Source of the DNA: Panax quinquefolius
Taxonomy: Eukaryota > Streptophyta > Magnoliopsida > Apiales > Araliaceae
Reading direction: 5' to 3'
DNA: 64,000 bases
Assembly (NCBI GenBank): GCA_020205615.1
Contig: CM035161.1
Span: 3,960,526-4,024,525, forward strand
The notes beneath the pieces are model-generated. The model searched no databases. It saw nothing but the letters and a program-made list of their open reading frames with translations, and was not told the origin of the DNA. Below are positions 1-12,527 of this stretch, piece by piece; the stretch's first letter is position 1; each line of letters opens with the position of its first letter. The translations under genes and the position numbers were made by a program.

Positions 1-685
1 CACAATAGTAATGACCGAGGCGGCCTCCTGGAAAAAGGGGTTTTCAATAAGGATTTCTCCTTCTTGGCATAATCAAAGTGACCAAACCTCTACTTGAGCG
101 AACTTTCTAGACATTGCCAATAATGCTATCTAATAATATTATTCAAATAATATGAATTATTAATTTGATAAAGAAAAATACTGTGCAATGACAATTATTG
201 AAATAACAATAATAAAAAATGTCAACATAGCAATTATTGAATCAATAAAATAAAATATTGCACAGTAATTACTGTAATAATTATTGAGTAAAGTGCCTTC
301 TTTACGTAAGAATCAATAATTGGTGCAATACTGGTAATGTCTTCTTGTGTTTTAACCAATTTAGTATTTTAACAGTGTTACTTGATAATAACTACGCTGC
401 TTATTTATAAACAACTTATACTTGTCATTTTCTTCATCCAATCGTTTTCAGTTATGGGGCCCACAAATTCGCTACTAATGCATACGAATATTCTCCAACA
501 GCAAGAATATTCCTCGACCAAACGAATATTCCCCGACAACAATGAATATTTTACAACCACTTGCTTATTTAAAATATTTGCGCATTTTACCCATAAATAA
601 CTACATTAATCAAATCAACCCTTACTATTTCAAAATAATAAATAGAGGAAATTCAATTTCATTAATAATAAGTTGGGGTCTTACA
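1..685 (-). repeat. Gyp-1 3' LTR, truncated by window edge
   Basis: This segment matches 26490-27171 closely over its whole length. Both copies end in GGGGTCTTACA, the reverse complement of an LTR beginning TGTAAGACCCC. Both share the run TCTAGACATTGCCAATAATG. It is followed at once by the purine-tract complement, as expected for the 3' LTR of a minus-strand element. Confidence 0.85.
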
Positions 686-708
686 ACCTCCCCTCCTTAT
701 GAAATTTC
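686..708 (-). other. Gyp-1 polypurine tract and Copia-1 target site
   Basis: On the minus strand the sequence is CATAAGGAGGGGAGGT directly before the LTR start, a typical polypurine tract. The bases ATTTC at 704-708 are repeated at 21363-21367 and form the 5-bp target duplication of Copia-1. Confidence 0.75.
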
Positions 709-2598
709 TGAAAGTAGTATGCACACAAGCCAATCATGTTTGATGATAAAGCATATACTTTGTAACAATCTTATTCATTTATTAATAAAAAGTATTAATT
801 TATTAAAGGCTTTTAATTATCTACATGATGTTGTTTTATAATATGTGATAAACCCATAGTTTTAAGCAATGCTTTTAGAATAATGATGATGATCATTCTA
901 ATGAGATCTAAATTCTTAGAAAGCTTAAAACTAAAATAGTTCCCAATCATTGGATTACTAAATTGGGGATTAGTGAATCCGGATAGATTGGTGCATACGT
1001 TCTGCTTTTCATTGGATGAGGATGATTGATCTCATGATCATTTGTGTGGAGACACTAAAGCAAGTATGTAGGTGCTTATTAGAGAATAAGTTCACTTTGA
1101 GCGTTGGCTCGCTAAGGAATACCTAATGGAGTTTTATTTGCTGTCAATAGAATTCTCAGTAGTGATAGTAGTATCTGTAATCCTTGGACTTGAGATCATC
1201 ATAGTATCTTGTGTATGATGAGTTATACTTTGACTTATTCTTTAAGACCCTTAGGGTATATCAAAGGGTATGCTTGGGTATAATAAGTTGTACATGGAGA
1301 TAATGTATGATCAATAAAGAATCTACCACTTCTAATAAAAGAAGAAAATGTCCTATGTGATTCGTTAAATGACAACCCAAAGAGTCTCTTGGCGGCGTAA
1401 TGAAATTAGAAAGGAGTTTCTAATTTGCATTATTTGGTGTTGTGCATTTAAGAGTCGAAATACATATAATTAAATAAAATAAGACTTGACAAGAATTCCA
1501 TGCCTTATATTTAATTGGGACATTGTATGGTGGAAGGATTGAATTGTACGGTAACTATTTACTCAAATGTTCTTTTATGATTTAATGTTGAAATCTATAT
1601 TATCCGGAAAGTCGTTGATCGCTAGGGGAGGCTTATCCCTATTGTAGAATAAATATTATTTATTTAAATAAAATAATTGTTTAATTTATTTATTTAAATA
1701 AGATTAGAATTGTTCTAATTGATTTATTCACAACCTAGGTTTAATATGGAGAACCTAAAGGGTCACATCAAAAAAGGAAGAATAATTATTTAAGAAGTTA
1801 ATGGCATAATCGTAATAATATATTAAGTATATTTAATTTAATCTATGGTGATAGAATAAATTAAATAGCTTAATATTTATTATTTAATATTTTAGAAATA
1901 TTAAATATAAATTAATAAGAGAAGTCTTATTAATATTATTACAATTATTATTATTTTAATTTCTAAAAGAGTTTAGGAATTAATTTAATATAAGTACTCT
2001 CATTTATTCCTAATAGGATTAGGAGGTTAAATTAATTAAAAGAGTTTAATTAATTATCCCTAATAAAATAAGGGAGCTTAATTAATTAAAGGATTTTAAT
2101 TAATTAAAATAAAACCCAATTCCTTAATTGTTAAGGAGGGTTGCCCACATCTATAAATAAGAGGAGTCTTATTATGGGTGGTGGGGGTTGTTGACTTTTA
2201 CAACATACGTAATTCCAATAGTTAGGAGAGTACGCTCCTTTTCTATAGAGATAGAAAACTAGGGTTTGAGCCAAATACCCATCTTCTTGAATTCTTATTC
2301 TTTCTTGGTGGATCACCTCTATAGGCCAAACACTTGGGTGGCTAACGTTGATCAAAGGAAGGAACCTAACCCGGTGGATTCAAGTTGAACGCGAAAAGGA
2401 TTGGAGGTGAACTTGTACCTGAGGAAGCTCGGATCTTCAAGGGTATGTTTGTTCTTCATATCTTTTTCGTTTAATTAATAATTGTGCATAAAGGGTGATC
2501 CGGGTATATGGTTTGTAAAATTTTAAACTCGATTTTTACTCGCTTGCAGCTTATTTATGCAATTTGATTGCAGCATATATAATATTACAAACCTAATA
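709..2598 (+). repeat. Copia-1 5' LTR
   Basis: It starts TGAAAGTAGTATG and ends ACAAACCTAATA. The 3' copy ends ACAAACCTAACA. Positions 709-890 match 7957-8138, and 880-2598 match 19651-21362. It contains several short palindromic AT-rich units of the form TTAATTAA..AG..TTAATTAA around 2030-2110, which are also present in the 3' copy. Confidence 0.88.
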
Positions 2599-2612
2599 AA
2601 GGCATCGAGCCA
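2599..2612 (+). other. Copia-1 primer-binding site (degenerate)
   Basis: AAGGCATCGAGCC lies immediately after the 5' LTR. It resembles the common initiator-Met tRNA primer site TGGTATCAGAGCC with one base missing and two substitutions. Confidence 0.5.
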
Positions 2613-3179
2613 AACCTTTATCTGCAAATTATTAATTGTTTTTGATTTGATATGTATGTTGATATGTGTTTAGAACAATTTATTTGGGCATAATTATGTT
2701 GTATAAAATTTAAATAAAAAAAAATCGTTTTTTTTTCATTGTGATTTCGTTTCTTCTTTGAACCCGTGATTCAATGTTGGTTAAAATTATATATATATAT
2801 ATATATGATTACACTTGTTATATATTAACGCACGGCCACCACCACCACTGGCACGGAAATCATGGGGACCTTAATGATTCTACGGTTTTCAGGGATTTCT
2901 ATTGCTTCCTTGTCCATGCCGCCATAAAAAAAAATAAAAAAAATAAATGAAAGCTGATTCACGGAGGAGGCGGATATCACTTAACATGTTAATGGTGCAC
3001 GTGACCACATGCTTTGGTCATGTTAACAAAAGTCTGGATTCTTGATTTGTGATATAATATATATAATATTTATACTAACCGCATAGATTTACTGGATATT
3101 GTTCAAGAAGTATCCTAATATTATATATATATATAATAAAAGATATAATATTCGGATATATATATATATATTATATTCT

Positions 3180-3760
3180 TAATAATTTTAATTTTAAAAT
3201 AAAAGTTTATTTTAATCTTAAAATAAAAGGTTTATTTTAATATTAAAATAAAAAGATTTATTTTAATTTTAAAATTAGAATTTCATACTAACTAATTAGA
3301 GTTGGAATTGGATTCCATGATAACTAATTGGAGTTGAAATTGGATTTTATTTTTCCTTAAATAAAGGAGTTTATTTAGATATGAAATAAGATTTCATATT
3401 ATTCAAAATAAAGGAGTTTATTTGTGAATAGAAAGAGAATCCTAATTTCCTTAAATAAAGGAGTTTATTTAGATATGAAATATGATTTCATATTATTCAA
3501 AATAAAGGAGTTTATTTGTGAATAGGAAAAAATATCCGTGTTTCCTTTAATAATTTTTTTTTTTTTACATGGAATTGGATTCCATAATTAATTAAAATAA
3601 AGGAGTTTATTTTGATTAAAATTTTTGATTAAAATAAAATAGTTTATTTTATTCAAAATTAGATAAATTAAAATAAAATAGTTTTATTTTGATTTAAATT
3701 TGGATTAAAATAAAGGAGTTTATTTTGATTCAAAATAGATTTTATACTAACTAAATTTGC
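3180..3760. repeat. Short palindromic AT-rich repeats in Copia-1 leader
   Basis: The unit AAATAAAGGAGTTTATTT and variants recur roughly ten times, separated by short spacers such as GATATGAAATATGATTTCATATT. Each unit is self-complementary (AAATAAA against TTTATTT with a four-base loop), so the leader RNA could form a series of small hairpins. No coding capacity is visible. Confidence 0.65.
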
Positions 3761-4439
3761 CATTAAATGATATCAATATATATATTAAATGTTTATTATT
3801 CATAAGATGAATGTTATTTATTGATGCGTATGGTGATGTGTATGATAATAAATGGGATTGATTATGGACTATTGACCAATATGATTGGATTTTATTTTAG
3901 TTGGATGCACGAATGTATGGGTTTTATTAAATGGGGTCTGCATTACTCGTCTCTTTCTAATTTTTCTTAATATAAATTCTATCTCCTCCTATGTATTTCC
4001 CTCGATCTGTGATCAAGGTTTCTATTTATTTTAAATAGTTTTGTAATAGAATAGTTAGAATTAATTTTGAAGAATTGGAGATCAAGGAACAAGGAGCGCT
4101 TGAAGACCGTTTGTAATGGAGCCCCAGTTTAAATGTAATAGTTATATTTAAATATTATTTCTTGCACCCCTAGTGGTTTGACCTTTTGGTTCACTTGGTG
4201 GCTCTAGTATTCTATATGCGCATGCTTATACTATATATATTATATATATATGTAAACATGCTTAGCATGTTCATTAATACGACGCGTATTTTATATATAT
4301 ATATGTAAATGCATATTAAACAAGATAAGACAAATTAATAACAAACCCTCAATTTTTATATTAAGTCCTAAGCGTTCAAAGATATTTGGAATATCGAACG
4401 TCGCCTTCTCAGTATGATGATAAAATTAATAGAGTATTA

Positions 4440-4760
4440 AATATTTAATATGAGTTTGTTGTGTCACCACAAGGCAAGTATTAAGTATTTAAGATGTTAA
4501 TTTATCACATTTGATGCTTATAAAGAAAATTGAACAATATTGTTTTGTTGTGTCACCACAAGGATGATATTTTTCTTTTTGAATATATGGAGTGCTAGGT
4601 CGGACTTAACTTGGATAATTTTGATTCTGGATGTGCCACCACTGATCAAAATAATCTAAGAGGAAAAGAAAAGGAGTTGCGTAGTTGATGTAATTGACAA
4701 AAGTTGTCTACCTATTTATTTATATATAGTTTGTTGTGTCACCACAAGGCTATATACATT
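4440..4760 (+). repeat. Repeated TTTGTTGTGTCACCACAAGG motif in Copia-1 leader
   Basis: Near-identical copies lie at 4455-4473, 4544-4562 and 4730-4748, with a diverged one near 4628. Each contains the inverted repeat TTGTG-TCAC-CACAA. The copies precede the gag-like region. A role in RNA dimerisation or packaging is possible but only inferred from position. Confidence 0.55.
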
Positions 4761-4989
4761 TGAAATGGGATCCTTATTCTCACTAGCAAATCTTTAATTA
4801 GATTTTGCTTAACTATATATAAGTGAGGTAATATAGTTTGAAGAAAATAGTGGGAGATACCAATTTAAAACAAGACCTAATTTATTTTGGTAATTAATAA
4901 AAGAATGTATGTTAAAATGTTGTTAATTACAAATTCATTTACGTAATTTTACAATGTCTAAAATTACTATCATCACGAAGCATATTAGA

Positions 4990-5780
4990 TGTTAAATTAA
5001 CCGCATCAATTAAACGGATTGGTTAAGGAATTTGAGAATAGTTCTCATAGTGAAAAGTTATCTTATGTCCTTAATACGCCTATCCTCGCAATGGTTGCGC
5101 ATAATGCCTCGAGAGGAAGAGATTGCTACTTTTAGAAAGTGGCAAGATGATGCACAATTAGCTCAATGCATCATGCTCGCATCCACGAAAGTAACGAGCT
5201 TCAGTCGAAGATGAAACTATGGATGCTCTCTACTATATTCCCCGCACATCAAGTAGTTGATGGTGAGGAAAGTAGGGACCGATAGATATCGAGATATCAA
5301 AGGAGCTCTTCCGATCTAGAATGGCCAATGGCACCATAAAGATGATAAAAAAGTTCTTAACATAATCAATTTGATTGATCAATTAGACAACCGGTTTTGT
5401 CATGGATGGAGAGTTGAGCCAAGATTTGATCTTGCACTCACTCCCAGACTCCTTTCACAATTGTTATGAATTTTTCATATGAACAAGCTAGATATCGCCT
5501 TTGGTTTGATTTGCTTAACATGTTGAAAAATGTTGAGAGTCACTTTCCAACCAAGAAAGACCATGTCTTCTTGGTAGGGGCCAAAGGATCTTCCGAAAAG
5601 AAGAACGATTCAAAGAAGGTAAAATGAAAAGGCGAAAAACAAAGGATAATAAGAACAAAATCGATACGGATAAAGAAAGGAGTTTGCTTCCACCGCTATA
5701 AGCTTCGACACTCGGAAAGAAATCTGCGAGAAGCATCTTGCGAGGCTAACCAAAGAAGCTTAGTGAAGTTTCTTCCATAA
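4990..5780 (+). pseudogene. Copia-1 gag remnant
   Basis: Short stretches resemble the copia gag N-terminal region. These include a segment near 5125-5200 reading FRKWQDDAQLAQCIMLAST, which resembles the KW..DD..A.CYMLAS pattern of plant copia gag proteins. A second segment near 5465-5560 contains EQARYRLWFDLLNMLKNVES. Reading frames change and stops occur between segments, so no functional product is expected. The downstream part near 5590-5720 is lysine-rich, as expected before the zinc knuckle, but no intact CCHC motif is seen. Confidence 0.6.
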
Positions 5781-5799
5781 TACGCTTTTTGTTCATGAT

Positions 5800-7946
5800 T
5801 GAAATAAATTTTTCTTTAAGTCAAGGTTCTACTTGGGTATTGGATACCGACTTTGGTTATCAAAAATATAGATTTATGAAGGGACCAAGCAAAAGTAGAA
5901 AGCTAAACAAATATAAGTAATCCTATGTGCGGGAAATAATAGCAAAGGTTGCCATATTAGCCATAGAAACTTATAGTTTAGCAATGCCTACGGGCAAATC
6001 TATTAAGTCAATAAGTTGTTATTGTATTCCAGTTCTTGTTAAAAATATTATTTCTATTTTATTGTTGGACAATGAAATCTTTGGTATTATAATTAAGAAC
6101 AATTGTTGTTCTATTTATAATAATAATGTTTTATATAAAACTAGAATATTACTTAATGGATTTTGTATACTTGATTTACGTGAAAATAATTTTGTAAATT
6201 GAACAAACTAGTATAAGAAAAGGAGATGATCATTCAAAGAGTTGAATGTGTGTATTTGCTTTGAATACAAGTGTGAATTATTTGAAAGGTTCAAAGAATT
6301 GTAAGTGAAACAAATTGGCAAAGTATTAAGATTCATTGATTAGATCAAGGAATAAATATTTGTCAATAAGTTTTAGATCATCTCAAATGGTTTTCTCATT
6401 AATGGGCGCCTCCGGATACTGCAATAATTGATTGATGTATCCGAAAGGAAAAATCGTACTGTTTGTTGGACATGGTGCGGTCCATAATGATTTTATCGAC
6501 ATTCCAATATCCTTCGGGATAATGTCCTAGAAATGGCTGCATATCTACGAAAATGGTAACCTCAAAATCCATTTCAAGACTCCATAAAAGTTATGGACGG
6601 GAGGATTCCTAATCTTAAGTATGTTAAGATAAGGGGTTGTCCAACTTAAAAGGTTTCAAAGGATAAGCTTGGGACAAGATTTGACATGTACAGATTTGTG
6701 GGACATCCTAAAGTAAGTTTAGGGTATATGTTCTATAATTCTACTTAGCAAAAGGTGTTTGTTATGAAACACGTTGCCTTTTAAGATAAAGGTGTTTATC
6801 ATTAAAAGGGACTAGTGGGAGGATAATAGATCTTGAAGAGTTCAAGAACCACAAAACACTATAAGTCAAAAAGAAGGAACTCGTAGATGAATTCTATTGT
6901 AACACAACCCAATCGTAAATCTGGAATAGTACCAAAGATACCTAGGAGGTATGGATTCATCATGGATGATGATGATGAGGTACACATCATAGAAGATGAT
7001 GATCCAGAGTTACATTCGATGAGGTAAGACTTCTAGTGTGTACAAAAGTCGGTTAATGAGCGTCGTGACATTCATAATATTATATGTTGATATACTACGG
7101 ATAAGGAATGACATACTAATGCTACAATCAGTAATGATAAAGTTGTCTAAACATTCCTCCATGAATGGTTTGGGAAGAGTATCTTAATTGGGGATAAAAT
7201 CTATATAGATAGATACAACGGGATGCTCGACTTAACCCAAGGAACGTATATTCATTTGATGCTAAAGTCGTTTAGCATGGAAAACTCCAAGAGATGTCTC
7301 ATGTCGATGAGCTATGGAGTGTATCTCTCTTAATAGTCCCCACAGACTCACGAAAAGAGAGGTCGCGATGAGTGACTATCATGTATGCAATGAAATATAC
7401 GAGACCGATGTTGATCACCATATTCGGAGAAGTTCACTATGAGTCGATGTAAAACATCTTAAAGCGCTTAACCCAAGCACTAAGGATGTGATCATATTCA
7501 TGGTGGGTCTAAATTAAAACTAGAGGGCTTAACAGACTCAAGTTTTTCGCATGGACCAAGATGACGAAAAATCCACTTTAAGGTAAAGCGTTATCTTGAA
7601 CAATGGTGCGCAGTGAATTGAAAGGTTCCAAACAAAGAAAGAGTTCTTTGGTTTAGTGATAAAGACAAAATATATAGCTATAAATGAAGTCGCAAGTTGA
7701 TTGTTTGGATTAAAAGTTCATTACGTAACTAGGAATAATTCCTAAGTCTCATCTTGGATCTAAACATGTGTTGTGCCACTTTCATTTGATTATTAGAATC
7801 ATTGAAAGATGGGAAATCACTATAGAGATAGTGGACTCTCATGAACAACATTACATATCCATTAACTAAAGCTTATCCAACAAACGGGATAATCGCCACT
7901 TAGAGAAGAAGAGTATATAAGATACCATGACGATTGGCTTTAGTGC
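5800..7946 (+). pseudogene. Copia-1 pol remnant (protease, integrase, RT-RNase H)
   Basis: The order of motifs fits copia pol. Near 5829 TWVLDTDFG resembles the protease WVLDTGCGS site. Near 6440 VSERKNRT corresponds to the end of the integrase core (GVSERRNRT). Near 6940 a PRRYGF..DDD.E segment matches the linker before RT. Near 7275 SMENSKRCL and near 7500 GGSKLKLEG match the RT-RNase H junction. Near 7665 TKYIAINEVA and near 7765 SKHVLCHFHLI match the RNase H end (TEAEYIA.., SKHI..R.HLI). Stops and frameshifts are frequent throughout. The identification rests on motif order, not on an intact frame. Confidence 0.75.
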
Positions 7947-7956
7947 AGTGGGAGAT

Positions 7957-8138
7957 TGAAAGTAGTATGCATGCACACAAGCCAATCATGTTTGATGATA
8001 AAGCATATACTTTGTAACAATCTTATTCATTTATTAATAAAAAGTATTAATTTATTAAAGGCTTTTAATTATCTACATGATGCTGTTTTATAATATGTGA
8101 TAAACCCATAGTTTTAAGCAATGCTTTTAGAATAATGA
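7957..8138 (+). repeat. Copia-1 3' LTR, first part
   Basis: It matches 709-890 and is cut after AATGA by the insertion of Gyp-2. It is preceded by the polypurine tract CAGTGGGAGAT at 7946-7956. Confidence 0.9.
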
Positions 8139-8311
8139 TGTAACGACCCCAAAATAGGTCCATTCCATCCAACCCATTCTGAGTCGTCAATACATGGTAC
8201 AGAAAAACAACTACAACTTTATTACAACAATTGTCGTCCAAAATACAACAACACACATATTTGTGAGTTTGGATACAAATATATACCAATTGAAGCAGTC
8301 ACAATGACACC

Positions 8312-8560
8312 TTACATAAAGGTATAGTCAAAAACCGTTTTAGAAATTAGAATCTTTGGGAAGTGCTCAAGGAAACCTTCGTACATGGGAGGCCAAGCTT
8401 TTAGGTTATGGTAGATATCATATGGCCACGTAATTATCCTTGGTTGACCAAATAGACCCCAAAGAAAAACAAGAAGATTACTATCGTATTCTTCCCAATG
8501 GTGAGTCTTCTCTTGACATATCATTATCTCCACTGCCTCTAATCGGGTATTATACTCCAA
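8312..8560 (-). CDS. Short open frame carried within the LTR (unknown)
   Basis: An 82-codon open frame lies in the sense direction of Gyp-2. Its centre reads NLLVFLWGLFGQPRI and its end WPPMYEGFLEHFPKILISKT. The same protein sequence, with about three quarters of residues kept, is open again at 30055-30306 in a plus-strand LTR fragment. It is present but frame-shifted near its end at 13021-13254 in the other Gyp-2 LTR. No known family is recognised. It may be a captured host or viral fragment, or chance openness of a repeat. The Gyp-1 and Gyp-3 LTRs do not carry it. Confidence 0.3.
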   Translation of the reverse strand: MEYNTRLEAVEIMICQEKTHHWEEYDSNLLVFLWGLFGQPRIITWPYDIYHNLKAWPPMYEGFLEHFPKILISKTVFDYTFM

Positions 8561-9289
8561 ACAAACACCAAGATTATATAGTAGTGCTTGTAAATATACT
8601 CAAAGAAGTGGATGAGCACAACCATGTCTTATGATAACACGAGTTTGTATGTCATTAGACATCTTGTATGATAGTGACAAAACACCCTTCCAAAGTTGGG
8701 TTCGCTTCACCCTATTTAATTCACCAAAAATAACTATTAAATGATGTATAAAATACAACACACTAAAGCCCTCAATAAAATTATTTTCATACTCTTTAGG
8801 GAGAACCTCAACAACTATAGACCACCGTTTTATTCCTTGTTATCCCCGCCAACCCCAATTACACTTTTATTACACGAAAGGAATTGTGAAACAAAAGGGT
8901 GAGCACAACTAGCTCAATAAAGAATATTATGACTAAAGATAAATAAATTATCAATAGTCTTCATCAAGAATGAATCGTAGATTTAGAACATATGGTAGAT
9001 GATAAAACTTTTCAACCATAGTTGCGGGAACTAGCAATCCATTAAAAGAGTCAAATAGACTATAAAGTCTATTGTCTTCTCCACGTTAAAAGTCCACCAA
9101 CAATATTTTATCCTCAGTAACATCAATCAACAGCCTTTTTCCCACAATCATATGAATAACTCATAATCATAATTGTGATTCTAAATTCTCTTCTCATCCA
9201 GGACGAAAGATAATTTTCATCACCGCCTTTTTACCCAAAACATCAAATATCATGGTTATACCAAATCACGCCTCGCTCATAATCATACT

Positions 9290-9890
9290 AATAAATTCAT
9301 CTTTGCACCACCGGGTCAAAGATATTCATCAACAGCTTCATCTTTACACTACAAAGCAAAGATATTCAACAACAAAAAAGTCATCTTTGCATTACGAGCC
9401 AAAGATATTCATCAATAATTCATTACAAAGCAAAGATATTCAACAACGAATCATCTTTGCATTACGAGCAAAAGATATTCATCAATAATTCATCTTTTGC
9501 ACTACAAAGCAAAGATATTCAACAACAGTCATCTTTGCATTACGAGCCAAAGATATTCATCAATAATTCATCTTTGCACTACAAAGCAAAGATATTCAAC
9601 AACAGTCATCTTTGCATTACGAGCCAAAGATATTCATCAATAATTCATCTTTGCACTACAAAGCAAAGATATTCAACAACAGTCGTCATCTTTGCATTAC
9701 GAGCCAAAGATATTCATCAATAATTCATCTTTGCACACTTCTCTGCAAAGATATTCAATTGTAAATTCAATGGTCATGATCATACCAATCAACAATTCAA
9801 CTTTTGCACTATCGCCAAAGAGAACCTATGGTCACGATCATACCAATGATCTACCCATCTTTACACTCAAGTCAAAGAGAAATATCATCA
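9290..9890 (-). repeat. Hairpin minisatellite of Gyp-2 left LTR
   Basis: About 11-14 units of roughly 38 bp occur in alternating pairs: CATCTTTGCATTACGAGCC.. and CATCTTTGCACTACAAAGC... Each unit has ATCTTTG and CAAAGAT as inverted arms around a loop of about 10 bases, followed by a spacer such as ATTCATCAATAATT. The first and last units are the most diverged, as is common for arrays growing from the middle. Confidence 0.85.
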
Positions 9891-10849
9891 TTAGGTTATA
9901 AGAATGTTATATAAAAATAATATAATCAAAACATGGTTTTAATTTCAAGAGTAAGATTCATAAATCAACGATAATTTGGTCGAGAAGAAACCAATTTGTT
10001 GTGAATAGTACCTCGTGTTCGTGACATAGTCTCGTAGATATCGATGCATAAGTAACCTCGATACGAAAAGATAAAGTTTTATAATAAAATTCATATCCAT
10101 ATTTATAACACCTTAATCCAAATGTTATAAATCACTTAGAAATCTCATAATCTAATATTATTAATATTATAATAATATTTTAATCATTTCTTAAACTTAT
10201 AAACAATTTAATTAAATTGTTTACACTTTTACTAATTAATGCATTTAATCATCATAAAATGCCAAACTCATAAAATTTCATCACCAATAACTAAAACCTC
10301 ATCATCAAAAATCTGCATATACCTCATATATGATTCTCAAACCATAAAATCATATTTTCTAATTTTCTTACTTCACATAACATATTTAATTCATTTGCTC
10401 ATAACTAGAACATTTTCATGAAAAATACCAAATCGATTCTAAAAATATTTCTTTTCTGGGATTTAGCATAAAATAGTCCCATATTGAACATATATTTTTC
10501 TCGAAATTTTAAAAATTCATTTACTATTTTTCATATGGCCAAAACCAATTTAATATTTAAACATTTATCATAAATTGTACTTTTATCCAAAAATTCAAAT
10601 TCACAGTAGTACAATCGATATTATATAGATGTACTCTCAATAAAAATTTCATCAATTTTGGAGTTAACATGAGGAGTTATAAATAGTTACTTTTAAAATA
10701 GTCTTTTCTCATAAAATCCATAACTCTTAATCTATACATCCAAAAATACCTCAAAATAATCATAGTGGTGTAAAATTCAAGAATGATCAAAACATGGATA
10801 CAATCAAAGCTAGTATCCGTAATAGATATTTTAGACGAAAAGAAAATTT

Positions 10850-11070
10850 TTCATTTTTCTATGAATAGTGCCGTATTCGTGAATAGTCTCAGATATCGTG
10901 AATAGTCTTGAGTATCGTGAATAAGAACTCAAACACCAAAAGATAGAAATTCCACAAAAAAAACATCTTCACGCTTCATGAATAATAGTACTCGTGAATA
11001 ATAACTCATGAATAATAATCGATGAATAGTAACTCGTGAATAAGAACTCATGAATAATAGTAACCCCGAT
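10850..11070 (-). repeat. GTGAATAGTAAC-type short repeats in Gyp-2 left LTR
   Basis: The words TGAATAGT, CGTGAATA and CATGAATAGTAAC recur about a dozen times at irregular 12-20 bp spacing. The block is also present at 17980-18185 in the right LTR. The complement ACTATTCAT recurs at 31265-31340 in the plus-strand LTR fragment. Confidence 0.65.
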
Positions 11071-11330
11071 ATGAAAAAGTTCCAAATTTGATAAAAAGTT
11101 CCAACCAATATTTCAAAGATAATGATATTGAAGAAATAATATCATTTGAGAAGAAAATAACATCCTTACCTCAAAGAATCGATTACTTGAATTTGGAATA
11201 ACGCTGAACGAACTTGCACCGTATAGCAATACTCAAAGTATACTCAAAATACTCACAAAAATACGCTCAAAATATCGAGAGAGAAATAGAGAAAAACTTG
11301 AGCCGTGTGATTTTCAATTCTAACTTAGCC

Positions 11331-11342
11331 TCTATTTATAGG
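11331..11342 (-). promoter_or_regulatory. Probable TATA box of Gyp-2 left LTR
   Basis: On the minus strand it reads CCTATAAATAGAGGC, followed by an AG-rich leader (GAGAGAGAAA region near 11265-11290). The same CTATAAATA box sits at the same place in the other LTRs of this family. Confidence 0.6.
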
Positions 11343-12527
11343 AAAATTTTAGCAGACTTGACCTGCAACCTGATGGCTTTACCTGCTACTATTCCCACCC
11401 ACCACATTTGAAGTAAAATTCAGCACATTTCTTCACCAACCACAAGTGGGGCCCACCAATTCTAGAATTTTCTACCAAAATCATTTATAACCTAATTTTC
11501 GAATCAGTCACCTCTTAAAATTCATAACAAATTATACGCTCATTTTTAACGGTTCAAAATTTGTGGACATATAATCAACTTATATATGTATAACATATCC
11601 AAAAATTACAACGATCCAACGGTCGGATTAAACATTATAACTCATACAATAAAGTCAGTAAGAACAATCGATTTGATCTTTTAATACCTCCAATTCGACA
11701 AAATATCATTGATAAAATACCTCAATATTAATTCCTTCATTTATAACCACATAAATAAATCCATCATTTATATCCACATCAAATAAATATTTTCTTATCA
11801 TATAAATCAATAATTAATTATTCACAAATAATATTACGTAATCACAATAATGACAACCAGCGGTTCTGGAAGAGAGGGCTTTCCAATAAGAATTTCTCCT
11901 TCTTGGCGCGCAATTAGGTGACCAAACCTCTCCTTGATGTAACTTTCTAGACATTGCCAATAATGCTATCTAATAATATTATTCAAATAATATGAATTAT
12001 TGATCGGTGATAATTATTGAAACAACAATAATATAAAATATCAATATCAACGCAAAGAATTATTGAATCAATAAAATAAAATATTGAACAATAATTATCG
12101 TAACAATTATTGAGTAGTACCTTCTTACGTAAGAATCAATAATTCAAAAATATTGTGCAATACCGTCTGGTGTGCTACTCGCTCAACAACGCCAGACATT
12201 TTTACTTTTACCCAATTCTGTATTCCAACATGTTAACGATAACAATTACGCCAAGTTATTTATAAAAACTCAAACTTGTCATTTTCTTCATCCGAAAGTT
12301 ATTCATTATGGGGCCCACAAATGGTTTACTGTAGTCATTTAATATTCCTCGGCGTAAAGAATATTCCACGACCAAACGAATATTCCCCGACAACAATAAG
12401 TATTTTATACCACTTGCTTATTTTGAAAAAATTCATATATCACCCTTAACTTTAACCTTTTATCAATTTAACCATTTACTAAATAGGAAAATTGAATACT
12501 TTTATTTCATAAAATTCGGGTCTTACA

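Larger units (their letters stand above)
8139..12527 (-). repeat. Gyp-2 left (3') LTR
   Basis: In plus orientation it starts TGTAACGACCCCAAAATAGG and ends TCGGGTCTTACA. The terminal parts match the Gyp-1 LTR (24880-27171), but the LTR is about 2.1 kb longer. The extra length holds an expanded hairpin minisatellite (9290-9890), a block of GTGAATAGTA-type repeats and a region with a short open reading frame (8312-8560). Confidence 0.88.

Noticed and set aside
9300..9760. Regular repeat-spacer look resembling a CRISPR array
   Set aside because: The spacers are themselves repeated, the array lies inside a plant LTR, and there are no cas genes. It is a minisatellite.
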